In this document: positions 1 to 7,175 of the stretch, piece after piece
How the letters are laid out: every line of letters starts with the position of its first letter
Position numbering within the stretch: the stretch's first letter is position 1
From: Pseudomonadota bacterium
GTDB lineage: Bacteria > Pseudomonadota > Alphaproteobacteria > Micavibrionales > Micavibrionaceae
Assembly: GCA_016198545.1 (NCBI GenBank)
Contig: JACQIJ010000025.1
Span: forward strand, 1 to 22,651
Direction of reading: 5' to 3'
DNA: 22,651 nt
The notes under the pieces: model-generated
What the model was told of the DNA's origin: nothing
Database searches by the model: none
Seen by the model: only the letters and a program-made list of their open reading frames with translations
Translations under genes and position numbers: made by a program

Positions 1-1
1 C

Positions 2-928
2 ATGAAAAAAGATCGGTGGACAGGGGTTTTTCTGGGGACTGCTCTTCTGGCAGGGGTGGCGACCGCATTCTCTGCCCATGCGCAGGAAATGCCGCCCGGC
101 GTCCACGCCGGTTGTCCCGGCTATGATGTAAAGCGCGATTTCAATTATAATGTGACCTTCTGGCTGTGGGCGGTGGGGCAAAAGGAATATACGCTTATCG
201 CCGATACTGATCATGCCGACCCTCATATGCTTTCGGTGCTTGCCTCGGAAGAAATCATCAGAAGATGGAAAGAAGAAAAAGGCGTCACGGACATATCTCT
301 GGAAATCACGCCGCGGATGCACGAACGGATAAAGCCTTATCTGTCCCCGTATGACCGCGCCGCCGTCCAGCAGGAATTCCAGAAATACATGGAAGAACGC
401 GGCCTGTGGACTCACGGCGACTGGGCGAAGATCCGTTCCGGCTACATGGCCGATTTCATAGGGCATGCGCAAAAAAACGGAATCCATTTTCATTTCATCT
501 CCGAAGATCCGCGGATAAGTCTGGAGGATGAAAAGATGGACGCTATATATCGGGAAATGACCCGCATCATGGCGGCAAGCTGCTACGACCGCCATGCCGT
601 CGAAGGTTTTCTTGGAAGCCTTGATCCCCGGACGCAGCGGGATTTTGAAAGATACAGGGAGACGATGATAGCCGATCGTCTGGATGATGCCGGGCGCATC
701 GAAATGATTAAAAAGAATGGTCATGGCGGCCGCCAGATCATCCTTTTCGGCGCGCGGCATCTTTCTCCGCGGGAAAGAAACAGCATGGGCGCTCTTTTGC
801 TCCCTGAATCGCGCGCCATTGTCGAGATATATCCGAACAGGTCGATGGTTGAACAGGATTACGGCGCCAATTTTCTGTATTTTTACGACAAGGGATCATG
901 GGCGCGCGCCTGGGGCGGGCCGAGATAG
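2..928 (+). CDS. Exported TraB/ChaN-like (TIKI-fold-like) protein, paralogue 1
   Basis: Protein of 308 residues with a Sec signal peptide (basic start, hydrophobic core at about 8-22, likely cleavage after AHA at residue 27), so it should act in the periplasm or outside. The mature part has DTDH at 68-71, a conserved Glu in SLEI near 101 and FGARHL near 249-254. That order (N-terminal D/E-x-x-H, middle LE, late G-x-x-H-L) recalls the TraB/ChaN/erythromycin-esterase superfamily, but the match is by eye only. Cys38 and Cys194 are shared with the next gene and may form a disulfide. The downstream neighbour is clearly a paralogue 36 bases away, probably in the same transcript. The ATG is at base 2 of the window, so its ribosome binding site and promoter are not visible. 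Coding is certain; the function is not known. Confidence 0.8.
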   Translation: MKKDRWTGVFLGTALLAGVATAFSAHAQEMPPGVHAGCPGYDVKRDFNYNVTFWLWAVGQKEYTLIADTDHADPHMLSVLASEEIIRRWKEEKGVTDISLEITPRMHERIKPYLSPYDRAAVQQEFQKYMEERGLWTHGDWAKIRSGYMADFIGHAQKNGIHFHFISEDPRISLEDEKMDAIYREMTRIMAASCYDRHAVEGFLGSLDPRTQRDFERYRETMIADRLDDAGRIEMIKKNGHGGRQIILFGARHLSPRERNSMGALLLPESRAIVEIYPNRSMVEQDYGANFLYFYDKGSWARAWGGPR

Positions 929-964
929 AAGAAATCTGGATTTTTAAAAAAGGAGAAATAAGGC

Positions 965-1951
965 ATGTTGAATTCACAAAAAATTTCAGGATTGTTCTGG
1001 GGGCTTGCGGCTTGCGCGCTGGTTGGGGGGGGGCAGGATGTCGCGTCGGCGCAGGAAGCGCAGCTAGGGACCGACGCTGGCGCATCATCTGAAATTACGG
1101 GCTGTCCGGCATTCAATACAAAAAGAAGTTTCAATCACGATGTCGGTTTCTGGGGGTGGGTTGTTACCGAAGCGCCGGTCACGCTGGTTGCCGATACGGA
1201 TCACCGCGATCCCCATATCCATTCCTTTCTGGCGGACGGCGGGGTTATAAAATCATGGGCGGAGAACGGCGTAACGGATGTCTATCTTGAGATCCAGCCG
1301 GAGATGAAGGATTTCATCTCACCCTATCTTTCTCCCGTTTATGATCATGATGGCCTTAAGGAGGCATTGAAGAATCACATCACAGAAAAGGGAGCCTTTG
1401 CGGCTGGGAATTTTGCCGAGATAAGGGCGGGTTATCTGGCGGATTTTTTTGGCCATGCAATCAAGAACGGCATCTGGTTCCATTTCATTTCCGATAAGCC
1501 TCAGATTGCCGTGGACAATCCTGATATGACGGATCTCTACAGGAAAATGACGCTTACGCTGGCGCACGATTGCGAGCCGGCGTCCCAGAAAAAGGTCATG
1601 GACTTTTTGTCCACTCTGGACGACGCTACGGGCGACAGGTTCTATGGTTTTTTGCAGGAGGTAAAGAAGGATCGTTCTGACGATAGTAAAAGAGTAAAAA
1701 TGATGAAGGAGCTCGGTCACGGCGGCAGGAAGGTGGCAGTGTTCGGAAACGGCCATTTCCAAAAGGAGAGTCCAACGAGTTTCAGCAATATTCTTGAAAA
1801 AGAGGGAATGGAATTCCGTTATGTCGAGGTTTATCCCAATCGCGACCATATGTATTGGGGATGGGAAGGCGACTATACGTATTTCTACGATTCCGGAGCG
1901 GTAGAGGATGAAGGGGGGCGGCCTGTTTATAGCCGCCCTTCCCCGCAATAA
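965..1951 (+). CDS. Exported TraB/ChaN-like (TIKI-fold-like) protein, paralogue 2
   Basis: Protein of 328 residues, colinear with the preceding gene: GCP motif (Cys47), DTDH at 77-80, LEI with Glu109, ISPYLSP, a GYLADFFGHA segment, a second conserved Cys, GHGGRK, then FGNGHF, and a VEVYPNR segment near the C-terminus. A signal peptide covers about residues 1-29 (cleavage near ASA|QE). The start is supported by an AGGAG at 951-955, nine bases upstream. The two proteins share perhaps a third to a half of their residues, so the pair is an old duplication with both copies kept. The signal-peptide coding region contains a run of nine G. Metal- or haem-dependent hydrolase activity would be the family expectation, but nothing here proves it. 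Confidence 0.82.
   Translation: MLNSQKISGLFWGLAACALVGGGQDVASAQEAQLGTDAGASSEITGCPAFNTKRSFNHDVGFWGWVVTEAPVTLVADTDHRDPHIHSFLADGGVIKSWAENGVTDVYLEIQPEMKDFISPYLSPVYDHDGLKEALKNHITEKGAFAAGNFAEIRAGYLADFFGHAIKNGIWFHFISDKPQIAVDNPDMTDLYRKMTLTLAHDCEPASQKKVMDFLSTLDDATGDRFYGFLQEVKKDRSDDSKRVKMMKELGHGGRKVAVFGNGHFQKESPTSFSNILEKEGMEFRYVEVYPNRDHMYWGWEGDYTYFYDSGAVEDEGGRPVYSRPSPQ
1025..1033 (+). repeat. Homopolymer run of nine G inside a signal-peptide coding region
   Basis: Nine consecutive G within codons about 21-23 of the second exported paralogue. Loss or gain of one base would shift the frame before the signal-peptide cleavage site and end the protein early. It could be a slippage-prone contingency tract or simply a site of sequencing error. 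Confidence 0.7.
1911..1940 (+). terminator. GC-rich hairpin overlapping the end of paralogue 2
   Basis: AAGGGGGGCGGC at 1911-1922 can pair with GCCGCCCTT at 1932-1940 around a 9-base loop. The stem lies inside the last codons of the gene and no T-run follows it directly, so it may be an attenuating or 3'-protecting hairpin, not a classical intrinsic terminator. Confidence 0.35.
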
Positions 1952-1970
1952 GGGTCTTTCTGACTCGATT

Positions 1971-1998
1971 TTGACGAAAGTCGGTTTTCGCTTAATAT
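1971..1998 (+). promoter_or_regulatory. Sigma-70 type promoter of dnaG (predicted leaderless)
   Basis: TTGACG at 1971-1976, a 16-base spacer, and TAATAT at 1993-1998. The dnaG ATG begins only seven bases after the last base of the -10 box, where transcription itself should start. No Shine-Dalgarno sequence is present. Confidence 0.6.
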
Positions 1999-2004
1999 CA
2001 TCAC

Positions 2005-3822
2005 ATGTCCATATCCCCCCGATTCATGAGCGAATTGCGCGACCGTCTGACGCTGTCCGAGATTGTCGGGCGGCGGGTGCGCCTGACCCGCGCGGGCCGC
2101 GAGTTCAAGGGATGCTGCCCGTTCCATAAAGAAAAGACGCCATCCTTCACCGTCAATGACGATAAGCAATTTTATCACTGTTTCGGCTGTGGCGCGCATG
2201 GCGACGCGGTCGAATTCGTGATGCAGCAGGACAATCTTTCGTTTATCGAGGCCGTTGAAATGCTGGCGGCGCAGGCGGGGATGGAAGTGCCGCAGCAGAC
2301 GCCGCAGGAAGTCGCGCAGGCCAGGAAGGAAAAAAGCCTGCATAGCCTGATGGACGACGCGGCGAATTTTTTTACGCATGTATTGTATGAAACGAAGGAG
2401 GGCAGTGGGCCTCTGGCCTACGTCCGCGAACGGGGGATGAGCGCGGAGGCGTTGACGGCTTTCCGCATCGGTTATTCTCCGGCGGACGGACAGGCCTTGC
2501 GCCGCTACCTGAAAGAAAAAGGCTATACCGATGAACAGATGGTGGAGGCGGGCGTGATCCGCCGCTCCACGCGCGGCGGGGAACCGTACAGTTTTTTCCG
2601 CGAACGCCTGATGTTCCCGGTATCGGACAAGCGCGGGCGGGTGGTTGCGTTCGGCGGGCGCGTATTGCCGGGAAATGCGGCGGAAGACGCTCCGAAATAC
2701 ATCAACTCGTCCGATTCCCCTCTCTTTCATAAAGGCCGGATGCTTTATGCGGAATCCCATGCGCGGGCCGCCGCGGCCGACGGGCAGCCGATCATCGTGG
2801 TCGAAGGCTATATGGATGTGATGGCGTGCTGGCAGGCGGGGTTCAGGGGCGCAGTCGCGCCGCTGGGCACGGCGTTGACGGAAGATCAGATTCTGGTTTT
2901 GTGGAAGCTGTGCAATGTGCCTGTCCTGTGCTTCGACGGCGACAATGCGGGCCGCCGCGCCGCGGCGCGCGCGTGTGAACGCATCCTGCCGCTTCTGAAG
3001 CCTGATTACACGGCACGCTTTGCGTTTCTGCCGGAAGGGCAGGATCCGGACAGCCTTCTGCGCGGACAGGGGCGCGGGGCGCTGCAGGCGTTTCTGGACA
3101 GCGCGCTGCCGATGGCGGATTTTATCTGGAGCCGTCATACGGCGGGGCAGGTATTTGAAAGCCCAGAGGCGCGCGCGGGGCTGTCGAAGGGGCTGGAGGA
3201 TGAAGCCGCGCGCATCGCGGACCGGGGCGTGCAGCATTATTACCGGCAGTCTTTCCGGGAGAAAATATTCGCTGCTTTCCGCTGGAAGGGAGCAAAGGCG
3301 GGAAAAAGGAAAAAAGATGAAAGAAAGGACAGGGTGGGGGATGTCATGCGGCTGCGCCGCCCGGCTTTTACAGATTTATCCCTGTCCCGGCAGGTGCTGC
3401 TGGTAACGGTGATTAATTATCCTGAGATTTTCGAGCTCGTGGAAGAAGAGTTTGGGTCTCTCGATATCGAAAATAAAAGGCTTGATTTGGTCAGGCAAAG
3501 TATCCTAGACATCATGGGTTCAGGGAATGCCCTTGACCGGGATGGCATAGTTAACTATCTGAACGGGAATGGGTTTGGTGAAGAACTGTCCCTGCTGATG
3601 TCCGAGGGGGTTTATACCCACGCGGGCTTTGCTCGCCCCGGGCGCAGCGTCGGGGAAGCGCAGGCCGGATGGTTCGAAACGTGGCAATTGCTTTATGCGC
3701 GGGCTGTTCGCGCCGAACTGAAGGCGGCTGGGCGCGCTCTAGCGAACGATCCCAGCCTGGAAAACGAGGAGAAGTGGCGCGCTCTGCACAATGTGCATAA
3801 GGCGTCGGGTGATGGAAATTAG
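2005..3822 (+). CDS. dnaG: DNA primase DnaG
   Basis: Replicative primase that lays RNA primers on the lagging strand, recruited by the DnaB helicase. It has 605 residues, normal for the family. N-terminal CHC2 zinc ribbon: Cys38, His41, Cys59, Cys62, followed by the typical GDAVEFVM segment. The catalytic core follows, with the TOPRIM motifs EGYMD at 267-271, DGDNAG at 311-316 and DPDS at 347-350 for metal binding. The C-terminal 180 or so residues are the variable helicase-binding region. ATG 2005 is preferred over the Met at residue 8 because the segment SISPRF aligns with the usual alphaproteobacterial start (FPPSF-type) and precedes SELRDRL. Neither start has a Shine-Dalgarno site. It is followed by rpoD, the usual macromolecular synthesis pair, without rpsU upstream. 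Confidence 0.97.
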   Translation: MSISPRFMSELRDRLTLSEIVGRRVRLTRAGREFKGCCPFHKEKTPSFTVNDDKQFYHCFGCGAHGDAVEFVMQQDNLSFIEAVEMLAAQAGMEVPQQTPQEVAQARKEKSLHSLMDDAANFFTHVLYETKEGSGPLAYVRERGMSAEALTAFRIGYSPADGQALRRYLKEKGYTDEQMVEAGVIRRSTRGGEPYSFFRERLMFPVSDKRGRVVAFGGRVLPGNAAEDAPKYINSSDSPLFHKGRMLYAESHARAAAADGQPIIVVEGYMDVMACWQAGFRGAVAPLGTALTEDQILVLWKLCNVPVLCFDGDNAGRRAAARACERILPLLKPDYTARFAFLPEGQDPDSLLRGQGRGALQAFLDSALPMADFIWSRHTAGQVFESPEARAGLSKGLEDEAARIADRGVQHYYRQSFREKIFAAFRWKGAKAGKRKKDERKDRVGDVMRLRRPAFTDLSLSRQVLLVTVINYPEIFELVEEEFGSLDIENKRLDLVRQSILDIMGSGNALDRDGIVNYLNGNGFGEELSLLMSEGVYTHAGFARPGRSVGEAQAGWFETWQLLYARAVRAELKAAGRALANDPSLENEEKWRALHNVHKASGDGN

Positions 3823-3890
3823 TCCTTTGATTTTTCTTGAATAATCGGGTCTAATTCTTAATCTTTGGAGTGAGTCGGGAATTAGTTTTT

Positions 3891-5813
3891 ATGGCACGCA
3901 GAAGTACCGGACAGACAGCCGTGAGTGAAAAAGAGCAGGACGAAGGTGAAGCCAAGCCGAAAGGCTCGTTGGAGACAATCGTCAAGCAGCTTGTCAAAAA
4001 GGGCAAGGAAAAGGGTTTCGTCACATATGATGAAATCAACAAGGCTATTCCCGCAGGCGAATTTTCATCCGAGCAGATAGAAGACGCGATGTCCACAATC
4101 ACCGATGTGGGCATTCAGCTGGTCGACAGCGAGGACGATCTCGAAGACTCATCGGAAAAAGAAAGCGACGGAGGCGGCTATGAATCCGGCGGCAATATCG
4201 ATGCCGACGATACGGGTCGCACTGACGATCCCGTCCGCATGTATCTGCGGGAGATGGGAACGGTGGAACTTTTGTCCCGCGAGGGTGAAATTGCCATAGC
4301 AAAAAGGATTGAGGCCGGTCGCGAAATGATGATCGGCGGCATATGCGAAAGCCCGCTGGCCATCGAATCCATGATTGCGTGGTATGAGGCGCTGCAGAAG
4401 GGGAACATTCTTCTGCGCGAGGTCATCGATCTGGATGCCACATACGGCGAAAGCGATTCCGGCGGCGGCGGCGACGATCTCGACGACGATGAGGATGAAA
4501 AACCCGAAGGCGGTGACGGTTCCAGCGGCAGTGAGGGGGATGAGGTTAATGTTTCCCTGTCCGCAATGGAGCAGGAGCTTCTGCCGCAGGTTTTCGATTC
4601 TTTTGCCAAAATCCAGAAAACCTACAAGAAAATGCAGAAGGTGCAAGGCGAGCGCCTGCAGCATTTGACCAAGGGCAAGGAACCGCCTGCGGCGACGAAC
4701 AAAAAATACGAAATGATCAAGAAGGAGATGGTCGGTCTCATGAACGACGTGCGCCTGAACAACGCGCGCATCGAGCAGTTGATTGAGCGTCTGTACAAGA
4801 TGAACCGCGATCTGGTCAGCAGCGAAGGGAAGCTGATGCGGCTGGCGGTTGATTGCGGCGTTAAACGCGAGGACTTCATAGAGGAATATTTCAGCGGCGA
4901 CATGGATCCGCGCTGGTTGATGAAAGTAAAGAAAAAATCAAAGCATTGGGATAAATTTGCTTCCAGGCATGTCGACGAGGTAAAGGCCGTGCGGGAGCAG
5001 ATCGCCTCCGTTTCGGAAGAGGCTATGCTGCCGCTGAAGGAGTTCCGCCGTATCGTTTCCACCGTGCAAAAGGGTGAGCGCGAGGCCGCGCGGGCGAAGA
5101 AAGAGATGGTGGAGGCCAACCTGCGTCTTGTCATTTCGATCGCAAAGAAATATACAAATCGCGGTCTGCAGTTCCTTGATCTGATTCAGGAAGGCAATAT
5201 CGGCCTGATGAAGGCGGTAGATAAATTCGAATATCGCCGCGGCTATAAATTCTCGACCTATGCGACGTGGTGGATACGGCAGGCGATTACGCGTTCCATC
5301 GCCGACCAAGCGCGGACGATCCGCATTCCCGTGCACATGATAGAAACGATCAACAAGCTGGTGCGCACGTCGCGCCAGATGATGCACGAAATCGGGCGCG
5401 AGCCGACCCCGGAAGAACTGGCCGCGCGTCTGCACATGCCGCTTGAGAAGGTGCGCAAGGTTCTGAAGATCGCGAAGGAGCCTGTCTCTCTCGAGACCCC
5501 CATCGGGGATGAGGAAGACTCGTCGCTCGGCGACTTCATCGAGGATAAGAACGCTCTCCTGCCGGTTGAAAGCGCGATCCATTCCAACCTGCGCGAAACC
5601 ACGACCCGCGTTCTGGCGTCCCTGACCCCGCGCGAGGAACGCGTGCTGCGCATGCGTTTCGGCATCGGCATGAATACCGACCATACGCTCGAGGAGGTGG
5701 GTCAGCAGTTCAACGTGACGCGGGAACGTATCCGCCAGATCGAGGCCAAGGCTTTGCGGAAGCTCAAGCACCCGAGCCGGAGCCGGAAACTGCGGAGTTT
5801 TCTGGATACTTAA
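3891..5813 (+). CDS. rpoD: RNA polymerase housekeeping sigma factor RpoD (sigma-70)
   Basis: Primary sigma factor that directs core RNA polymerase to -35/-10 promoters. From ATG 3891 it has 640 residues. Region 1.1 spans about 25-80; region 1.2 (DPVRMYLREMG) begins near 113; a long non-conserved region follows and includes a Gly/Asp/Glu-rich stretch at about 188-218. Region 2 is near 404-474 (NLRLVISIAKKYTNRG, FSTYATWWIRQAI), region 3 follows from about 483, and region 4 ends with the helix-turn-helix VTRERIRQIEAKALRKL near the C-terminus. A GTG at 3870 opens the same frame seven codons earlier, but the GGAG at 3867-3870 runs into it, so ATG 3891 with MARRS is preferred; the start remains slightly uncertain. 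Weak promoter-like TTGAAT (3837) and TAATCT (3859) boxes lie in the gap after dnaG. Confidence 0.97.
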   Translation: MARRSTGQTAVSEKEQDEGEAKPKGSLETIVKQLVKKGKEKGFVTYDEINKAIPAGEFSSEQIEDAMSTITDVGIQLVDSEDDLEDSSEKESDGGGYESGGNIDADDTGRTDDPVRMYLREMGTVELLSREGEIAIAKRIEAGREMMIGGICESPLAIESMIAWYEALQKGNILLREVIDLDATYGESDSGGGGDDLDDDEDEKPEGGDGSSGSEGDEVNVSLSAMEQELLPQVFDSFAKIQKTYKKMQKVQGERLQHLTKGKEPPAATNKKYEMIKKEMVGLMNDVRLNNARIEQLIERLYKMNRDLVSSEGKLMRLAVDCGVKREDFIEEYFSGDMDPRWLMKVKKKSKHWDKFASRHVDEVKAVREQIASVSEEAMLPLKEFRRIVSTVQKGEREAARAKKEMVEANLRLVISIAKKYTNRGLQFLDLIQEGNIGLMKAVDKFEYRRGYKFSTYATWWIRQAITRSIADQARTIRIPVHMIETINKLVRTSRQMMHEIGREPTPEELAARLHMPLEKVRKVLKIAKEPVSLETPIGDEEDSSLGDFIEDKNALLPVESAIHSNLRETTTRVLASLTPREERVLRMRFGIGMNTDHTLEEVGQQFNVTRERIRQIEAKALRKLKHPSRSRKLRSFLDT

Positions 5814-5839
5814 ACGCTGTAATGTTTTTCAGAAAATAT

Positions 5840-5868
5840 TTGACTTCACAAAATGTTTTCGCTAGGTT
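5840..5868 (+). promoter_or_regulatory. Candidate promoter of the tautomerase gene
   Basis: TTGACT at 5840-5845 is a good -35 box. A 17-base spacer leads to TAGGTT at 5863-5868, a poor -10 box. It lies between rpoD and the next ATG, giving a leader of roughly 17-20 bases with GAGAG just before the start. Confidence 0.4.
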
Positions 5869-5892
5869 GGCTCCCGTAACTGAGAGATCGTC

Positions 5893-6291
5893 ATGCCTAA
5901 CGTAGATATCATTGCCCTGGAACGCCATATCAATGGTGGCTGGCTCAACAATTGTGCTGATCTGTCGAAAAAACTGACGGACGTCTTTGTCGCCCACGCT
6001 CAGTGCAAGCCGGAAAGCGTCCATATCCGCTTTCATCCCGTCGATGCCGCTCATTACACGATCGGCGGTAAACTCATAAATAACGGCAGTAGCGAGGGTA
6101 ATACGTTGTTCGAAATCGACGTCAGTTGGTACGGAGGCCGTCCGGCGGAAGTGCAGGATGCCGTAGCCGTAGGGCTAACGGACGCCGTTGTCCATGCGAC
6201 CGGGATCCCTCCTGAAAATGTCGAAACGAACTTCAGAACCCTGCACCGGGCGGCTCACTATGAAGGCGGGAAAAGGGTGCCGTCTCCGTAG
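5893..6291 (+). CDS. Tautomerase-superfamily protein (MIF/4-oxalocrotonate tautomerase-like)
   Basis: Protein of 132 residues beginning Met-Pro; removal of Met would expose Pro2, the catalytic base of the tautomerase superfamily. Two beta-alpha-beta halves can be seen: residues 2-60 (PNVDIIALE, a helix with LSKKLTDVF, then SVHIRFHPV) and residues about 77-117 (FEIDVSWYGGRP, a helix with AVAVGLTDAVV, then NVETNFRTL). This is the fused-dimer layout of MIF/CHMI-type proteins, and the length fits. Only the first half begins with Pro, so one active site per subunit is expected. The substrate cannot be told from sequence. The gene sits alone between rpoD and tRNA-Ile2 with its own candidate promoter. 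Confidence 0.78.
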   Translation: MPNVDIIALERHINGGWLNNCADLSKKLTDVFVAHAQCKPESVHIRFHPVDAAHYTIGGKLINNGSSEGNTLFEIDVSWYGGRPAEVQDAVAVGLTDAVVHATGIPPENVETNFRTLHRAAHYEGGKRVPSP

Positions 6292-6324
6292 GTTTTGAAG
6301 AAGCGCGGTTGTTTCCGCAAGTTC

Positions 6325-6354
6325 TTGATCTTTGGCCTCGTTTCCTGATATTTG
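6325..6354 (+). promoter_or_regulatory. Candidate promoter of tRNA-Ile2
   Basis: TTGATC at 6325-6330, an 18-base spacer and TATTTG at 6349-6354, immediately before the mature tRNA start at 6362. The -10 match is modest. Confidence 0.28.
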
Positions 6355-6361
6355 ATTGTGG

Positions 6362-6438
6362 GGGCCTGTAGCTCAGTTGGTTAGAGCGGACCGCTCATAA
6401 CGGTTTGGTCGCTGGTTCAAGTCCGGCCAGGCCCACCA
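6362..6438 (+). tRNA. ileX: tRNA-Ile2 (CAU anticodon, lysidine-modified)
   Basis: A full cloverleaf of 77 bases with encoded CCA: acceptor GGGCCTG pairs with CAGGCCC, D arm GCTC/GAGC, anticodon stem GACCG/CGGTT, loop CTCATAA with anticodon CAT at 6396-6398, and T arm GCTGG/CCGGC around TTCAAGT. CAT could mean initiator Met, elongator Met or Ile2. G1-C72 pairing excludes an initiator, and the segment TTGGTCGCTGGTTCAAGTCC is that of tRNA-Ile2, which TilS converts to read AUA. The amino-acid identity is an inference from similarity. The gene symbol is by analogy to E. coli. Confidence 0.9.
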
Positions 6439-6631
6439 AACCCACTTTTTGGGTGGAAAATTCCTCAATAACGCAGTAAACAAGCGCCTTTTCGGGATTT
6501 CGAAATTTTCGGGCGTTTTGCTCGTAAATCAGGCGGTTCGGGAAAACCAGTTGCTGAACAAGCTGTTTCCTCTCCAGATTGCCTTCTTTCCAGAGGCCAT
6601 AGGGGTTCCTCAGGACGTCTTTGACTGGATG
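6395..6631 (-). pseudogene. C-terminal remnant of a serine recombinase ending inside tRNA-Ile2
   Basis: On the minus strand, from about 6631 down to the stop at 6395-6397, the frame reads as the tail of the large serine (resolvase/invertase-like) recombinases common in Alphaproteobacteria: DVLRNPYGLWKEGNLER, QLVFPNRLIYEQN, then KFRNPEKAL. The usual pattern is NPxKLWxxGxLExR, then LxFxxxLxYxRNxxFRTPxxxL. The final residues GLAGLEPATKPL are encoded by the antisense of the tRNA-Ile2 anticodon and T arms, a common outcome when an element integrates at a tRNA 3' end. The catalytic N-terminal domain is absent, so the fragment cannot be active. Recognition is by eye from remembered family patterns. 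Confidence 0.6.
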
Positions 6632-6994
6632 ACAGGACGACGCCGAAGTCCAGCCCGCCGGCGCCGCCGAAATCCAGTATACGGATTTCGCCCGCATCGC
6701 CGTTTCCCAGAAACGGCAGCATCGCGGAAACCACGGCAGACAGCATTAATTTTGACGCAGCGAGCTGCGCCGGAACCGTTTTCCCTATCAGCTTCTGCGA
6801 TGCGACCGCGTTCGTGAAGGCTCGCTGTGACCAGTCTTCAGATCATAGCCCGCCGTTTGCGGCAACTCATCGAACGATTTATAGACGCCCCGGAAGGGCG
6901 GTTTCCTGTGGGCGAGGAAATACCGGGAAGATCTAAGGGATTCCCGGACAGACCACGGCAACATTCCGGCAATCGCTTTCTTTACCTTCGGCAT
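6632..6994 (-). pseudogene. Frameshifted, truncated methyltransferase (TIGR04325-like) remnant
   Basis: Minus strand. ATG at 6994 has an AAGGA site about seven bases upstream. The start reads MPKVKKAIAGMLPWSVRE and continues to FRGVYKSFDELPQTAGYD (codons about 34-51), the opening signature of TIGR04325-family methyltransferases. The frame then shifts near 6815. A second frame continues with AFTNAVASQKLIGKTVPAQL and later RILDFGGAGGLDF, which matches the SAM-binding motif I of the family (LDFGGxxGxxF). Similarity stops near 6635, where the recombinase tail begins in a different frame. The rest of the methyltransferase is missing. Such enzymes usually sit in surface-polysaccharide clusters, so this start probably came with, or was cut by, a lost island. 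Confidence 0.55.
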
Positions 6995-7175
6995 CGGATT
7001 TCCTTGCTCTTTTGGTTTTCCTGTCTCCTCTGTTTACCAAATCGTGCGCTCTCCGCAAGGGCATTCCCTGATACTTCTTTTCCCGCCTTCCGGGTCGCTG
7101 CATTTTATGGTAGTGAGAGAGGCGCAAGGGTTCTTGGCAGGCCTCTGTTTTGGATACTTAAGCGGATGCCAAGCT
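6995..7175. other. Non-coding spacer
   Basis: Between the methyltransferase remnant and the next minus-strand gene I see no credible coding sequence, tRNA or strong hairpin. Small open frames here lack start signals and recognisable motifs. Confidence 0.5.

Noticed and set aside
1927..3237. Long minus-strand open frame (436 codons) opposite dnaG
   Set aside because: Its sequence is Arg/His-rich with no known motif, and the opposite strand encodes an unmistakable DnaG.
3870..3890. GTG at 3870 as the rpoD start
   Set aside because: The only GGAG overlaps the codon itself, and the extra seven residues do not look like a sigma-factor start.
6362..6438. tRNA with CAT anticodon as initiator or elongator tRNA-Met
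   Set aside because: G1-C72 pairs normally, unlike an initiator, and the variable and T-arm sequence is that of tRNA-Ile2; an elongator Met identity is less likely but not fully excluded.
6449..6817. Plus-strand open frame after tRNA-Ile2
   Set aside because: Shadow of the recombinase and methyltransferase remnants, whose motifs lie on the minus strand.
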